64,000 nucleotides of DNA from Caulobacter radicis (GTDB taxonomy: Bacteria; Pseudomonadota; Alphaproteobacteria; Caulobacterales; Caulobacteraceae). The stretch covers positions 124,001 through 188,000 of the forward strand of contig NZ_QDKO01000020.1 of NCBI RefSeq assembly GCF_003094615.1. Direction: 5' to 3'. Every line of letters starts with the position of its first letter. Position 1 is the first letter of the stretch. Under the pieces are notes generated by a model. That model ran no database searches, was not told the origin of the DNA, and saw nothing but the letters and a program-made list of their open reading frames with translations. The position numbers and the translations under genes were made by a program. Below, one piece after another: positions 1 through 7,729 of this stretch.

Positions 1-279
1 CACCAGAAAGCCGCCGACCGCCAGCATCAGCAGCGGGCGCCGGCGCCATGTCCCGGTGGCCGCCGTCAGCGGAATGGCCGCGACCAGCGAGCCCAGCGCA
101 TAGGCCGTCACCAGCTGGCCGGCCATGGCCTGCGACACCGCCAGATCCGCGCTGATCTCGGGCAGCAGTCCCGCGGGCAGGGCCTCGGTCAGGATGGTCA
201 GGAACCCCGCCGTCGCCAGGGCCGAAAGGCTCCACAGCGGCAACCCCGCCCTGGGCCCTTCCATCACCGCCTCGCTCAC
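1..279 (-). CDS. MFS transporter, N-terminal part (runs off left edge)
   Basis: The 93 visible N-terminal residues start at GTG 279. They hold a hydrophobic first helix followed by a segment reading TEALPAGLLPEISADL, then the loop with basic residues TWRRRP, typical of the first two membrane helices of DHA1-type drug or sugar efflux permeases. The GTG overlaps the TGA of the upstream ABM gene in a GTGA arrangement, so the two are probably translated together and transcribed from the divergent promoter near 620-733. Export of a small molecule is inferred from the family only; the substrate cannot be told. The gene is cut by the window edge, not visibly broken. Confidence 0.75.
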   Translation of the reverse strand, partial: MSEAVMEGPRAGLPLWSLSALATAGFLTILTEALPAGLLPEISADLAVSQAMAGQLVTAYALGSLVAAIPLTAATGTWRRRPLLMLAVGGFLV

Positions 280-620
280 GAGGCCTGCTCCAGGCTCGGC
301 AGGATCAGGTCGGTGACGCGATAGGTATGGAACTCGCTGCTGGAGACCTCGTCCAGGCGGCGGAACTTCTCGACGAACACGGGATCGGAGAAGAACTCGC
401 CGACATTGCCTTCGTCGGCGATGGCCTCGATGTTCACCACCGTCAGGCCGTCGGTGCTCTTGGCCAGGTTGCTCCACAGGAAGCCCGGCTTGCCCGAGGC
501 CAGGCGGACCACGTCCTGGATGATGGCGAAGGCCTCGTCCTGCAGGCCTGGCCGGGCATGGATGACGTTGACGATGAAGACGGTCGGCGTGGGCGCGGCG
601 CTGAAGGCGGGCGTGAGCAT
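276..620 (-). CDS. Antibiotic biosynthesis monooxygenase (ABM) domain protein
   Basis: A 114-residue protein with the dimeric ferredoxin-like ABM fold pattern: VFIVNVIHARPGLQDEAFA, then a conserved PGFLWSNLAKSTDG stretch and a C-terminal FHTYRVTDLI strand. Relatives such as YgiN act on quinols or small aromatic substrates without a cofactor; others are heme-degrading or simply small-molecule binders, so the reaction is not assignable. It lies 112 bp from a divergent LysR gene, the usual layout for a regulator and its target, and is coupled by a GTGA overlap to an MFS transporter. Together they suggest a LysR-controlled detoxification or efflux unit (inference). Confidence 0.75.
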   Translation of the reverse strand: MLTPAFSAAPTPTVFIVNVIHARPGLQDEAFAIIQDVVRLASGKPGFLWSNLAKSTDGLTVVNIEAIADEGNVGEFFSDPVFVEKFRRLDEVSSSEFHTYRVTDLILPSLEQAS

Positions 621-626
621 GACGGA

Positions 627-730
627 GTGTCCGAAGAAAGCGGCCCGATCGGCCGCGCCCCGGACACTGGCCGCGCGACAATCAGCGAAAAACAGGCCAC
701 ACCTTCATTCAATTCGGACGTCCAAGTCCG
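627..730. promoter_or_regulatory. Divergent promoter region with CGGAC-type inverted half-sites
   Basis: Between the ABM gene (start 620) and the LysR gene (start 733) the sequence GTGTCCG (627-633) is mirrored by CGGACAC (661-667), and a second dyad CGGAC (715-719) / GTCCG (726-730) sits just before the LysR start. LysR proteins commonly bind dyads in such shared intergenic regions, so these are candidate operators for autoregulation and ABM-MFS control. No experimental basis; seen by eye. Confidence 0.35.
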
Positions 731-732
731 CA

Positions 733-1635
733 ATGGATATCGCCATGGACAGCCTGGGCGCGCTGAACGTCTTCGTTCGGGTCACCGAAACCCGCAGTTT
801 CACCGCCGCCGCCGGCCGCCTCGGCGTCTCGCCCTCGGCGGTCGGCAAGGCCATTGCGCGGCTGGAAGCCCAGCTTGGAACGCGCCTCTTCCACCGCAGC
901 ACCCGCTCGGTGGCGCTGACCGCCGAGGGCGGCCTGCTGCTGGACCGCTGCCGGCGGATCTTCGCCGAGATCGATGCGCTGACGGGCGAGCTTTCGGCCT
1001 CGCGGGAAGCGCCGCGCGGCCGCCTGCGCGTCAGCTTCCCGCTGGTCGGCATGCTGCTGATGCCCACCCTGTCGGCGTTCATGCGGGCCTATCCCGAGAT
1101 CGAGCTCGACCTGGATTTCACCGACCGCATCGTCGACGTCATCGAGGAGGGCTTCGACGCCGTCGTCCGCACGGGCGAGGTCTCCGATTCCCGCCTGATG
1201 ACCCGCTCGCTCGGCTCGTTCGAGCACCGGGTGGTGGGCGCTCCCAGCTACTTCGAACGCCATGGAACGCCCCAGGCGCCCGAGGATCTCGCCAGCCACG
1301 CCTGCCTCCAGCACCGCTACCCCTCCACCGGCAAGCTGGAACGCTGGCCGCTGTATCGCGACGAGGTCTTCGTCGGCGACGGCCTGCCCACGGCCGTGAC
1401 CGCCAGCACGCTGGAGCCCCTGATCTATCTCGCCGAACAGGGACAGGGCGTCACCTGCGTCCCGCTGTTCTCGGTGCGCGCGCAGTTGGCCTCGGGCGCC
1501 CTGGTCTGCGTGCTGGAGCCCTTCCTGAAGAGCACGGGGATGTTCCGCGTCGTCTGGCCGTCCAACCGGCTGTTGACGCCCAAGGTCCGCGCCCTGGTCG
1601 ACTTTCTCGCGTCGGAACTGATGATCGCCGACTAG
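733..1635 (+). CDS. LysR-family transcriptional regulator
   Basis: A 300-residue regulator. Residues about 5-65 form the winged helix-turn-helix (LNVFVRVTETRSFTAAAGRL ... SAVGKAIARLEAQLGTRLF), followed by a two-lobed periplasmic-binding-like effector domain. The pattern RVSFPLVGMLLMPTLSAFMRAYPEIELDLD is typical of the group that includes CrgA/DsdC-like LysR proteins. The start is taken at ATG 733; ATG 745 is an alternative. It is divergent from the ABM-MFS pair, which it probably controls. Its stop overlaps by four bases the stop of the convergent small gene at 1632-1922. Effector unknown. Confidence 0.85.
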   Translation: MDIAMDSLGALNVFVRVTETRSFTAAAGRLGVSPSAVGKAIARLEAQLGTRLFHRSTRSVALTAEGGLLLDRCRRIFAEIDALTGELSASREAPRGRLRVSFPLVGMLLMPTLSAFMRAYPEIELDLDFTDRIVDVIEEGFDAVVRTGEVSDSRLMTRSLGSFEHRVVGAPSYFERHGTPQAPEDLASHACLQHRYPSTGKLERWPLYRDEVFVGDGLPTAVTASTLEPLIYLAEQGQGVTCVPLFSVRAQLASGALVCVLEPFLKSTGMFRVVWPSNRLLTPKVRALVDFLASELMIAD

Positions 1636-1922
1636 GACCGCCCCAGCCGCTTGCGGTTGGCCCGCACCTTGGCGCGATAGTGCTTGACCACCGCCCGCGT
1701 CGCCGCGTCGGGCGCCTGGGGCAGGCCGCCGGTCCAGAACTTCAGGCCGATGTCGGCGGCGGCGGCCATCTTCTCGGTGGTCATCCGCACCGCCTCGGCC
1801 TGGGCCCTGGCCCCGCCGCCGGCCAGGACCATGGTCCGCAGGCCGATGACGGTCGAGGCCTCCAGGCCCAGGGCCCAGGCGTCCAGCATCGTCGAGGGCC
1901 AGTCTTCCTTGCGGCGCGCCAT
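1632..1922 (-). CDS. Small conserved hypothetical protein
   Basis: A 96-residue protein that I cannot assign to a named family. It is largely helical, with a segment ALGLEASTVIGLRTMVLAGG followed by residues AEAVRMTTEKMAAAADIG and a strongly basic tail (KHYRAKVRANRKRLGRS). The pattern of a small amphipathic helical protein with a basic C-terminus recalls short phasin-like or polyhydroxyalkanoate-associated helical proteins, but that is only a resemblance. Its 3' end overlaps the LysR stop by four bases. Its start faces the LexA-box promoter of the radical SAM gene across about 110 bp. Confidence 0.6.
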   Translation of the reverse strand: MARRKEDWPSTMLDAWALGLEASTVIGLRTMVLAGGGARAQAEAVRMTTEKMAAAADIGLKFWTGGLPQAPDAATRAVVKHYRAKVRANRKRLGRS

Positions 1923-2004
1923 GGCGGGTCTCCATTGCCTGCAAAGGGATCGCGCGAGGCCTCGCCCCGGTTCCGCGGCGGATGCGACATCGACGAACTC
2001 GACG

Positions 2005-2019
2005 GAACAAAAGAAGAAC
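2005..2019. promoter_or_regulatory. LexA (SOS) box, GAAC-N7-GAAC
   Basis: GAAC at 2005-2008 and GAAC at 2016-2019 are separated by exactly seven bases. Read on the other strand this is GTTC-N7-GTTC, the direct-repeat operator bound by LexA in alphaproteobacteria including Caulobacter. It ends 14 bases before the ATG of the radical SAM gene, where bound LexA would block transcription of the radical SAM-udgX pair. The match is perfect in all eight consensus positions. The divergent gene starting at 1922 is 83 bases away and could also respond. Confidence 0.75.
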
Positions 2020-2033
2020 TATAGTCTGTGTGG

Positions 2034-3254
2034 ATGGCCGTTCTCGATATCCGCCGCAAGCTCGCCATCCTCGCCGACGCCGCCAAGTACGACGCTTCCT
2101 GCGCCTCTTCGGGGGGCGAAAAACGCGACTCGGTGGGCGGCAAGGGCGTCGGCTCCACCGAGGGCATGGGCATCTGCCACGCCTACGCGCCGGACGGACG
2201 CTGCATCAGCCTGCTGAAGATCCTGCTGACCAACTTCTGCATCTACGACTGCGCCTACTGCATCAACCGGGTGTCGTCGAACACGCCCCGGGCGCGGTTT
2301 TCGGTGAAGGAAGTCGTCGACCTCACCCTCAACTTCTACAAGCGCAACTACATCGAGGGCCTGTTCCTGTCGTCGGGGGTGATCCAGAGCGGCGACTACA
2401 CGATGGAAGAGATGGTCCGCATCGCCAAAAGCCTGCGGCTGGAGCACGATTTCCGCGGCTACATCCATCTGAAACTCATCCCGGAAGCCTCGCCCGAACT
2501 GGCGTCCGAGGCCGGGCTCTATGCCGACCGGGTGTCGATCAACATCGAACTGCCGCGCGACGACAGCCTGAAGTCCCTGGCCCCGGAAAAGGACGTCGGC
2601 GACATCAAGCGGGCCATGGGCCGCATGCGCCTGGCGATCGAGGACAAGGCCGAACCGGCCCGCAAGGCGCCCCGCAAGAGCTTCGCCCGCAGCCAGTCGA
2701 CCCAGCTGATCGTCGGGGCCGACGCGGCCAAGGACGGCGACATCCTGGCCCGCAGCGCCTCGCTTTACGGCGCCTATCGCCTCAGCCGGGTCTACTACTC
2801 GGCCTTCAGTCCGATCCCGGACGCCAGCCACCGCCTGCCCTCGGCCCGCCCGCCCCTGCTGCGCGAGCACCGCCTCTACCAGGCCGACTGGCTGATGCGG
2901 TTCTACGGTTTCGCCCAGCCCGAGATCATCGGACAGGGCGAGGATCTCGACCTGTCGGTCGATCCCAAGACCGCGTGGGCGCTGCGAAACCGCGACAGGT
3001 TCCCCGTCGACGTCAACGCCGCCGACCGCGAGACCCTGCTGCGCGTGCCGGGCCTGGGCGCCAAGGCCGTCGACCGCATCCTTGCAGCCCGCAGGCAGGC
3101 GCGCCTGACCATCGACGACCTCAAGCGCGTGGGCGCGGTGGTCAAACGCGCCAGGGCCTTCGTCGTCGCCGAGGGCTGGACGCCGGGCGCGGTCACCGAC
3201 GGCGAGCACCTGAAGGCCCGCCTCGTCGAACCGGCCCAACTGAGCCTGTTCTGA
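2034..3254 (+). CDS. UDG-linked radical SAM protein (putative DNA modification/repair)
   Basis: A 406-residue radical SAM enzyme. The 4Fe-4S motif C-x3-C-x2-C appears as CIYDCAYC near residue 70. The C-terminal region contains a helix-hairpin-helix (DVNAADRETLLRVPGLGAKAVDRILAAR split by short turns), implying DNA contact. This matches the family annotated as 'putative DNA modification/repair radical SAM protein' that travels with UdgX; its reaction is not established. ATG 2034 is preferred over GTG 2028. Its TGA shares one base with the ATG of the udgX fusion (TGATG), so the two are co-translated. A LexA box precedes it, so induction by DNA damage is expected. Confidence 0.88.
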   Translation: MAVLDIRRKLAILADAAKYDASCASSGGEKRDSVGGKGVGSTEGMGICHAYAPDGRCISLLKILLTNFCIYDCAYCINRVSSNTPRARFSVKEVVDLTLNFYKRNYIEGLFLSSGVIQSGDYTMEEMVRIAKSLRLEHDFRGYIHLKLIPEASPELASEAGLYADRVSINIELPRDDSLKSLAPEKDVGDIKRAMGRMRLAIEDKAEPARKAPRKSFARSQSTQLIVGADAAKDGDILARSASLYGAYRLSRVYYSAFSPIPDASHRLPSARPPLLREHRLYQADWLMRFYGFAQPEIIGQGEDLDLSVDPKTAWALRNRDRFPVDVNAADRETLLRVPGLGAKAVDRILAARRQARLTIDDLKRVGAVVKRARAFVVAEGWTPGAVTDGEHLKARLVEPAQLSLF

Positions 3255-4762
3255 TGCGCGTGGTGCGGCTTTCGTCGGAGATCGACTTCGACGGCTGGCG
3301 AGCCGCCGCCCGACGGCTGCGCGCCGAGGGCGTCGCGCCCGACACCGTAATCTGGACAACGGAACCCGACCTCTTCTCCCCTCCCCCTTGCGGGGAGGGG
3401 GCAGGGGGTGGGGGTGTCGGCTCAGAATTGGCCATTGGCCTGCCCTCCACGACGGCGCCAGCACCTCCACCCCTCCCCGCAAGGGGGAGGGGCTTCACCG
3501 TGCCGCCGGCCTTCGTCGACCTCGCGCGCTCCGTGATCCTGCACCGCTCCGGCGAGCGCTTCGCCCTGCTCTATCGGCTGCTGTGGCGGCTGGAGCGCGA
3601 ACCCCGGCTGATCGACAATCCCGCCGATCCCGACGTCGCCAGGGCCCACGACATGCAGAAGGCCGTCGCCCGGGCGATCCACAAGATGCACGCCTTCGCG
3701 CGCTTTCGCCTCGTCGAGACCGAGCCGGAGACGTACGCCGCCTGGTTCGAGCCGGCCCATCGCGTCACCGAGGCAGCAGCCCCGTTCTTCGCCCGCCGCT
3801 TCACCAACATGACCTGGACGATCCTGACCCCCGACGCCTGCGTCGCGTGGGACGGCGCGAGCCTGAAGGTCTCCGAAGGCGCCGATCCGGCCGACGCCCC
3901 TTCCGAAGACGCCCAGGAAGAGCTCTGGCGCACCTACTACGCCTCGATCTTCAATCCCGCCCGGCTGAACGAGAGGATGATGCGCCAGGAGATGCCCAAG
4001 CGGTACTGGCGCAACCTGCCCGAGGCCCGGCTGATCCCGCAGCTGGTCGAGACCGCCCAGGCGCGCGCCGCCGCCATGGTCGCCGCCGCGCCCTCGCCGC
4101 CGCCCGACCGGGTGCTGAAGGCCACCCTGCGCCACGCTCGCGACGGATCCTACAATGGCGACCTGCCCACCAGCCTCGACGAGGTGGCCGCCGCCGTGCA
4201 GGTCTGCCGCCGCTGCGACCTCTGGCGCAACTGCACCCAGGCCGTGCCGGGCCAGGGCGCGGCCCATGCGCCGCTGATGTTCGTCGGCGAGCAGCCCGGC
4301 GACCACGAAGACCTGGCCGGCCTGCCCTTCGTCGGCCCCGCCGGCCAGGTGTTCGACGCGGCGCTGCAGGAGGCCGGCGCGCCGCGCGATCGCGCCTTCG
4401 TCACCAACGCCGTCAAGCATTTCAAGCACGAGCCGCGCGGCAAGCGACGCATCCACAAGACCCCCGATCGCGGCGAGGTGCAGGCCTGCCGCTGGTGGCT
4501 GGACGCCGAGCGGCGGCTGGTCCGCCCTCGGGTGATCGTGGCCCTGGGCGCGACGGCGGCCATGGCGTTGACGGGCAAGGCCACGTCCGTCGGCGACAAC
4601 CGCGGCCGCCCCTTCCAGTTGCCCGACCAGGCGCAACTGGTCGTCACCTACCACCCCTCGTTCCTGCTGCGGCTGCCCGACGCCGACGCGCGCGAGCGGG
4701 CCCGGGCCGAATTCGTCGGCGACCTGCGCCTTGCGGGCGAGCTTGCAAGACTGATCGACTGA
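3254..4762 (+). CDS. udgX: DUF4130 - UdgX uracil-DNA glycosylase fusion
   Basis: A 502-residue fusion. The N-terminal half (to about residue 290) is the DUF4130 domain that accompanies UdgX and the radical SAM partner. The C-terminal part is a uracil-DNA glycosylase of the UdgX type: cluster cysteines near CRRCDLWRNC (about 315-325), the GEQPG water-activating motif (about 344-348) and the diagnostic loop KRRIH at residues 397-401, whose histidine in characterised UdgX forms a covalent bond with the abasic site after uracil removal. The insert at residues about 42-80 (SPPPCGEGAGGGG ... PPLPARGRG) is encoded by a palindromic repeat pair and is foreign to the domain. It follows the radical SAM gene with a one-base overlap. 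Confidence 0.9.
   Translation: MRVVRLSSEIDFDGWRAAARRLRAEGVAPDTVIWTTEPDLFSPPPCGEGAGGGGVGSELAIGLPSTTAPAPPPLPARGRGFTVPPAFVDLARSVILHRSGERFALLYRLLWRLEREPRLIDNPADPDVARAHDMQKAVARAIHKMHAFARFRLVETEPETYAAWFEPAHRVTEAAAPFFARRFTNMTWTILTPDACVAWDGASLKVSEGADPADAPSEDAQEELWRTYYASIFNPARLNERMMRQEMPKRYWRNLPEARLIPQLVETAQARAAAMVAAAPSPPPDRVLKATLRHARDGSYNGDLPTSLDEVAAAVQVCRRCDLWRNCTQAVPGQGAAHAPLMFVGEQPGDHEDLAGLPFVGPAGQVFDAALQEAGAPRDRAFVTNAVKHFKHEPRGKRRIHKTPDRGEVQACRWWLDAERRLVRPRVIVALGATAAMALTGKATSVGDNRGRPFQLPDQAQLVVTYHPSFLLRLPDADARERARAEFVGDLRLAGELARLID
3378..3493. repeat. Inverted REP-like pair inserted in frame in udgX
   Basis: A G/C-rich hairpin at 3378-3400 (CCCCTCCCCC TTGC GGGGAGGGG) is repeated as its exact reverse complement at 3471-3493, separated by about 70 bases. 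The same kind of hairpin pair stands between genes elsewhere in this window (6617-6744, 28809-28916). Here it lies inside an open reading frame and adds about 39 codons (Pro, Gly, Ala and Arg-rich) without a frameshift. Confidence 0.85.
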
Positions 4763-4973
4763 AGCGAGCAAAGCCGCCCACCCGGCGAGCGCTGCGCGCA
4801 AAAATTCTGCTCAATCTTTTGGCGACGCCCGTTCGCGCGCAATCCCTTGCCCCGCCTCGTAATACTCAGCGCCGGAACGAGGCGCATAAGCCCTCCCCGC
4901 CGCCCGGGGCGCTCCATCGCCTCTTGCCACGACGGCGCTGCCGGGGTTGGTTCCCGGCCGGGGAAGAGGGGCG

Positions 4974-5567
4974 ATGACAGCAGACGACGAAGAGCGGCGC
5001 GCCTGGTTCCGGAGGGAGATCCTGCCCCTGGAGCCGAGGCTTCTGGCCTATGCGCGCAAGTTCTGCCGCGACGGCGAGACCGATCCGGAGGATCTGGTCC
5101 ACGACGCCTTCACCCGCGTGATCGCCTGCAAGACCTGGCGCGAGATCACCAATCCGGCCGCCTTCGCCTCGCGCACCCTGCGCAACGTGGCCTTCGACGG
5201 CCTGCGCCGCCGCAAGGTGCTGACCATCACCGCCGTCGCCGACTTCGAGCTGATCGGCGGCATGGACGAGACGCCCGGCCCCGAAGCCACGCTGGTGTCG
5301 CGCGACGAGCTGCGCCAGCTTCGCGAGGCGATATCGGAACTGCCGACACAATGTCGGCGTGTATTCACCCTTCGGAAAGTTTATAGCCTGTCGCCGGGCG
5401 AGATAGCGGTCCGCATGGGTCTGTCCGTCTCAACGGTGGAGAAGCACCTGATCAAGGGGCTTCGCTATTGTTCCGAAAAGCTGGGCCGCGCGGGCGCGAC
5501 CCAAGCAGTGCGTATCGACGAAGGGCGTTCATGGGCCGGGAAGCGGGATCGCGACGCGAAGCGGTGA
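4974..5567 (+). CDS. FecI-like ECF sigma factor
   Basis: A 197-residue extracytoplasmic-function sigma factor. Region 2 (about residues 18-85) includes LEPRLLAYARKFCRDGETDPEDLVHDAF and the promoter-recognition helix NVAFDGLRRRK. Region 4 (about 125-175) contains ELPTQCRRVFTLRKVYSLSP and GEIAVRMGLSVSTVEKHL. The FecI-group signature Q-C-R-R-V-F-T-L-R-K is clear. ATG 4974 has GGAAGAGGG just upstream, making it a better start than the upstream GTG. It overlaps the FecR-like anti-sigma gene by 37 bases, implying co-expression. With FecR and the STN-type receptor it would switch on the receptor gene when an external ligand binds. Confidence 0.88.
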   Translation: MTADDEERRAWFRREILPLEPRLLAYARKFCRDGETDPEDLVHDAFTRVIACKTWREITNPAAFASRTLRNVAFDGLRRRKVLTITAVADFELIGGMDETPGPEATLVSRDELRQLREAISELPTQCRRVFTLRKVYSLSPGEIAVRMGLSVSTVEKHLIKGLRYCSEKLGRAGATQAVRIDEGRSWAGKRDRDAKR

Positions 5568-6523
5568 GAGCGGCCGCCGCCGAATGGGCGGTGCGGCTGT
5601 CCGATCCCGCCTGCGCGGCTGATACGCGCGCGGCCTTCGAGGCCTGGCGCGCCGAGAGCTTCGAGAACGAGGCCGCGTTCGAGCGCGCCCACGCCGCCTG
5701 GGAGCGGACCGAACGCCTGCGCGCCTTCAAGCCGGGCCTTGCCAAACCCGACGCCGACCTGTTCGCGCCGCAAGACGCCCCGCGCCACGCCTTCGACCGC
5801 CGCTCACCCTGGACGCTGATGGCCGCGCTCGCCGCCATATCCGGCGTGGTCGGAACCGGCGTGATGACCGCCACCGCCTCGACCGCCTACGCCACCGACA
5901 TCGGCGAGCGCCGCGTCGTGGTCCTGGCCGACAACAGCCGCATCGAGCTCAACACCGACAGCAAGGTCGTGGTGCGCTATCGCGGCGGCGTGCGCGAGGT
6001 GAAGCTGGTCAAGGGCGAGGCCCTGTTCGAGGCCGCCGCCGACAAGCGCCCCTTCGTGGTCAAGGCCCGCGACGCCCGCATCGAAACCACCGGCGGCGAA
6101 CTGTCCGTCCGCCTGGGCGCCGAGAACGCCGCCGTCACCGTGCGTCGCGGCGCGGTCGAGGTCGAGCCCGACGGCAAGGGCCCGGCCAAGGAAACCAAGG
6201 TCGCGGCCGGCACGGCCATGGTCTACGGCCCGGCCGGCAGCCACGCCCAGCCGCTGTCGGACGCCGAGATCGAGCGGGCCCTGGCCTGGCGCCAGGGCGC
6301 GATCGCCCTGAACGGCCAGTCGCTTAGCCAGGCCGTGGCCGAGTTCAACCGCTACAACCGCCGCAAGGTCCGCATCGCCGACCCGTCGATCGCCGACCTG
6401 CGCCTGGCCGGCTATTTCCAGAGCACCGAACCCATGGCCTTCGTCACCGCCGTCACCCACACCTTCCCGGTGCGGGCCAGCGAAGGCGAGGACGGCGTGA
6501 TCCGCCTGGCCCGCAAGGGATAG
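5531..6523 (+). CDS. FecR-like anti-sigma/sigma regulator
   Basis: A 330-residue single-pass membrane regulator. The order is an N-terminal cytoplasmic DUF4880 segment (AAAAEWAVRLSDP ... FEAWRAES), a membrane helix near residues 95-115, a periplasmic FecR domain (RRVVVLADNSRIELNTDS ... GEALFEAA) and a C-terminal DUF4974-like segment (LSQAVAEFNRYNRRKVRIAD). In Fec-type systems the periplasmic part receives the signal from the receptor's STN domain and releases the cognate sigma factor. ATG 5531 is used; an in-frame upstream start would lie deep in the sigma gene. The likely receptor partner is 1.3 kb downstream on the same strand. Confidence 0.88.
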   Translation: MGREAGSRREAVRAAAAEWAVRLSDPACAADTRAAFEAWRAESFENEAAFERAHAAWERTERLRAFKPGLAKPDADLFAPQDAPRHAFDRRSPWTLMAALAAISGVVGTGVMTATASTAYATDIGERRVVVLADNSRIELNTDSKVVVRYRGGVREVKLVKGEALFEAAADKRPFVVKARDARIETTGGELSVRLGAENAAVTVRRGAVEVEPDGKGPAKETKVAAGTAMVYGPAGSHAQPLSDAEIERALAWRQGAIALNGQSLSQAVAEFNRYNRRKVRIADPSIADLRLAGYFQSTEPMAFVTAVTHTFPVRASEGEDGVIRLARKG

Positions 6524-6531
6524 CCGAAGAT

Positions 6532-6577
6532 CCTCCCCCTCTGGGGGAGGTGTCGCCGAAGGCGACGGAGGGGGGCC
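6532..6577. repeat. GC-rich hairpin repeat copy
   Basis: A stem CCTCCCCCT/CTGGGGGAGG (6532-6550) is followed by a second small stem TGTCGCC GAA GGCGACGGA and a G run. The same two-stem layout recurs at 7312, 7395, 7452 and 7679 with the second stem varied (for example GATCGCG CAG CGATCGG), showing compensatory variation as expected for a mobile palindromic element. Confidence 0.7.
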
Positions 6578-6616
6578 GTTTTCAGCTGCCGAAGCGCCGG
6601 CCGCGGCGCCTCAAAG

Positions 6617-6744
6617 CCCTTCCCCCTCGATGGGGGAAGGGTTGGGATGGGGGTGACGCCGCGCGTTCAGCCCGTACGTCCTTTCAAGCCTGACCGCCGC
6701 AACCACCCCCAACCCCGGCCCTTCCCCCATCAAGGGGGGAAGGG
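6617..6744. repeat. REP-like inverted pair
   Basis: A hairpin at 6617-6641 (CCCTTCCCCC/TCGAT/GGGGGAAGGG type) and its inverted partner at 6719-6744 are separated by about 75 bases. Next to each sits a TTGGGATGGGGGTG / CACCCCCAACCCC arm that is also mirrored, so the full element is a large imperfect palindrome. The layout is the same as between era and rnc (28809-28916) and inside udgX. Confidence 0.75.
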
Positions 6745-7311
6745 AGAAGTCTCCGAAGGGGATAGAGCAGCGTGGATCCCCGGCGTTGGCCGAAAACTCC
6801 TGAACCAATCCAATCCCTTGCAACTTTCTCAGCCAAACTTATCAGACGCGCCCAGCCCTGGGTCATAATCAAACCCGTCCCCGCCATGGGGAGGGCTCTT
6901 GGTACCGGCCCAAGCGTGGCGAGGACCGCATCGAGCGGGGCCGCTCGGAGCGTCGTGGGAAAAGGCGGGTTTGCAGGAGCGCTCACGAGGCGTGATTGGG
7001 CCGCCAAGCCGTCCATGGCGTAACGAGCGGGTCGACAGGGCCGGGATCGTTCAAACCGGCCTAACAGGATCAGCCGAGGCCGCCGCCGGATTACCGCGGG
7101 GCTATTGGTCCTGCCCGTCCGTGGGACAGCCGGGTCCAGGGTTGAAACAGCACCCGCGCCTCCGGCCCTTCGGAATAACGACGCGGCGGAGCGGTCGACG
7201 AAGCCGAAACGCTAAACAAACCCACGGTCCCCGGGCTCCGCCCGGCCGCTCCGCGCCTCCCCGAACTAACGCGTGCAAACGCGGGAGACCAAGAACCCGT
7301 GTCTCAAGGAA

Positions 7312-7497
7312 CCTCCCCCTATGGGGGAGGCGATCGCGCAGCGATCGGTGGGGGGAGTGACTGCGAAATCGCCCACCACCCCGAAAGCTGAAACCGCCCC
7401 CCCACCGGCCTTCGGCCGCCTCCCCCAGAGGGGGAGGTTCCTCGCCAAAGATCCTCCCCCTGAAGGGGGAGGTGGCCCGAAGGGCCGGAGGGGGAAG
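7312..7497. repeat. Three adjacent copies of the GC-rich hairpin repeat
   Basis: Copies are at 7312-7357 (stem CCTCCCCC TAT GGGGGAGG plus stem CGATCGCG CAGCGATCG), 7395-7438 (opposite orientation, inner stem CCGGCC TTC GGCCG) and 7452-7496 (inner stem GGCCC GAA GGGCC). They alternate in orientation, resembling BIME-type clusters of enterobacteria. Confidence 0.7.
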
Positions 7498-7599
7498 GTC
7501 CTGATGAGGTCAGCACATCCCCGACACCCGCACTCCCGTCCCCCTCAGTCGGCGGAGTTTATCCTCGGGCCGGCCTTTGGCCGGACCCCGGGGGCGACA

Positions 7600-7729
7600 G
7601 CTCCCCCTTCAGGGGGAGCATCTTGGACGAAGCGGACGGAGGGGGCCATTTTCAGCTTTCGAGACGTTTGAAAGTCATCCCCCCACCGATCGCTACGCGA
7701 TCGCCTCCCCCACAGGGGGAGTTCCTCCG
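7600..7729. repeat. Two further GC-rich hairpin copies upstream of the receptor
   Basis: One copy begins with the perfect hairpin GCTCCCCC TTCA GGGGGAGC at 7600-7619 and continues through GGACGAAGCGGACGGAGG. An inverted copy covers 7679-7728 with inner stem CGATCGC TAC GCGATCG. They end about 140 bases before the receptor start, so promoter elements must lie between or within them. Confidence 0.65.

Noticed and set aside
327..2024. Long plus-strand open frame over the ABM and LysR region
   Set aside because: It is a shadow of the real ABM and LysR genes; the translation is Arg/Gly-rich, has no domain and crosses promoter sequence.
7081..7120. Resemblance of GGATTACCGCGG to a 16S rRNA segment
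   Set aside because: Only a dozen bases match by eye, with no flanking rRNA sequence.
6899..7360. 153-codon open frame in the repeat gap
   Set aside because: The C-terminal part is translated repeat (NLPLWGRRSRSDRWG), the remainder has no protein-like pattern, and no ribosome binding site is seen.
7312..7729. Possible CRISPR array
   Set aside because: The repeats are palindromic, alternate in orientation, vary in length and lack regular unique spacers; no cas gene is present.
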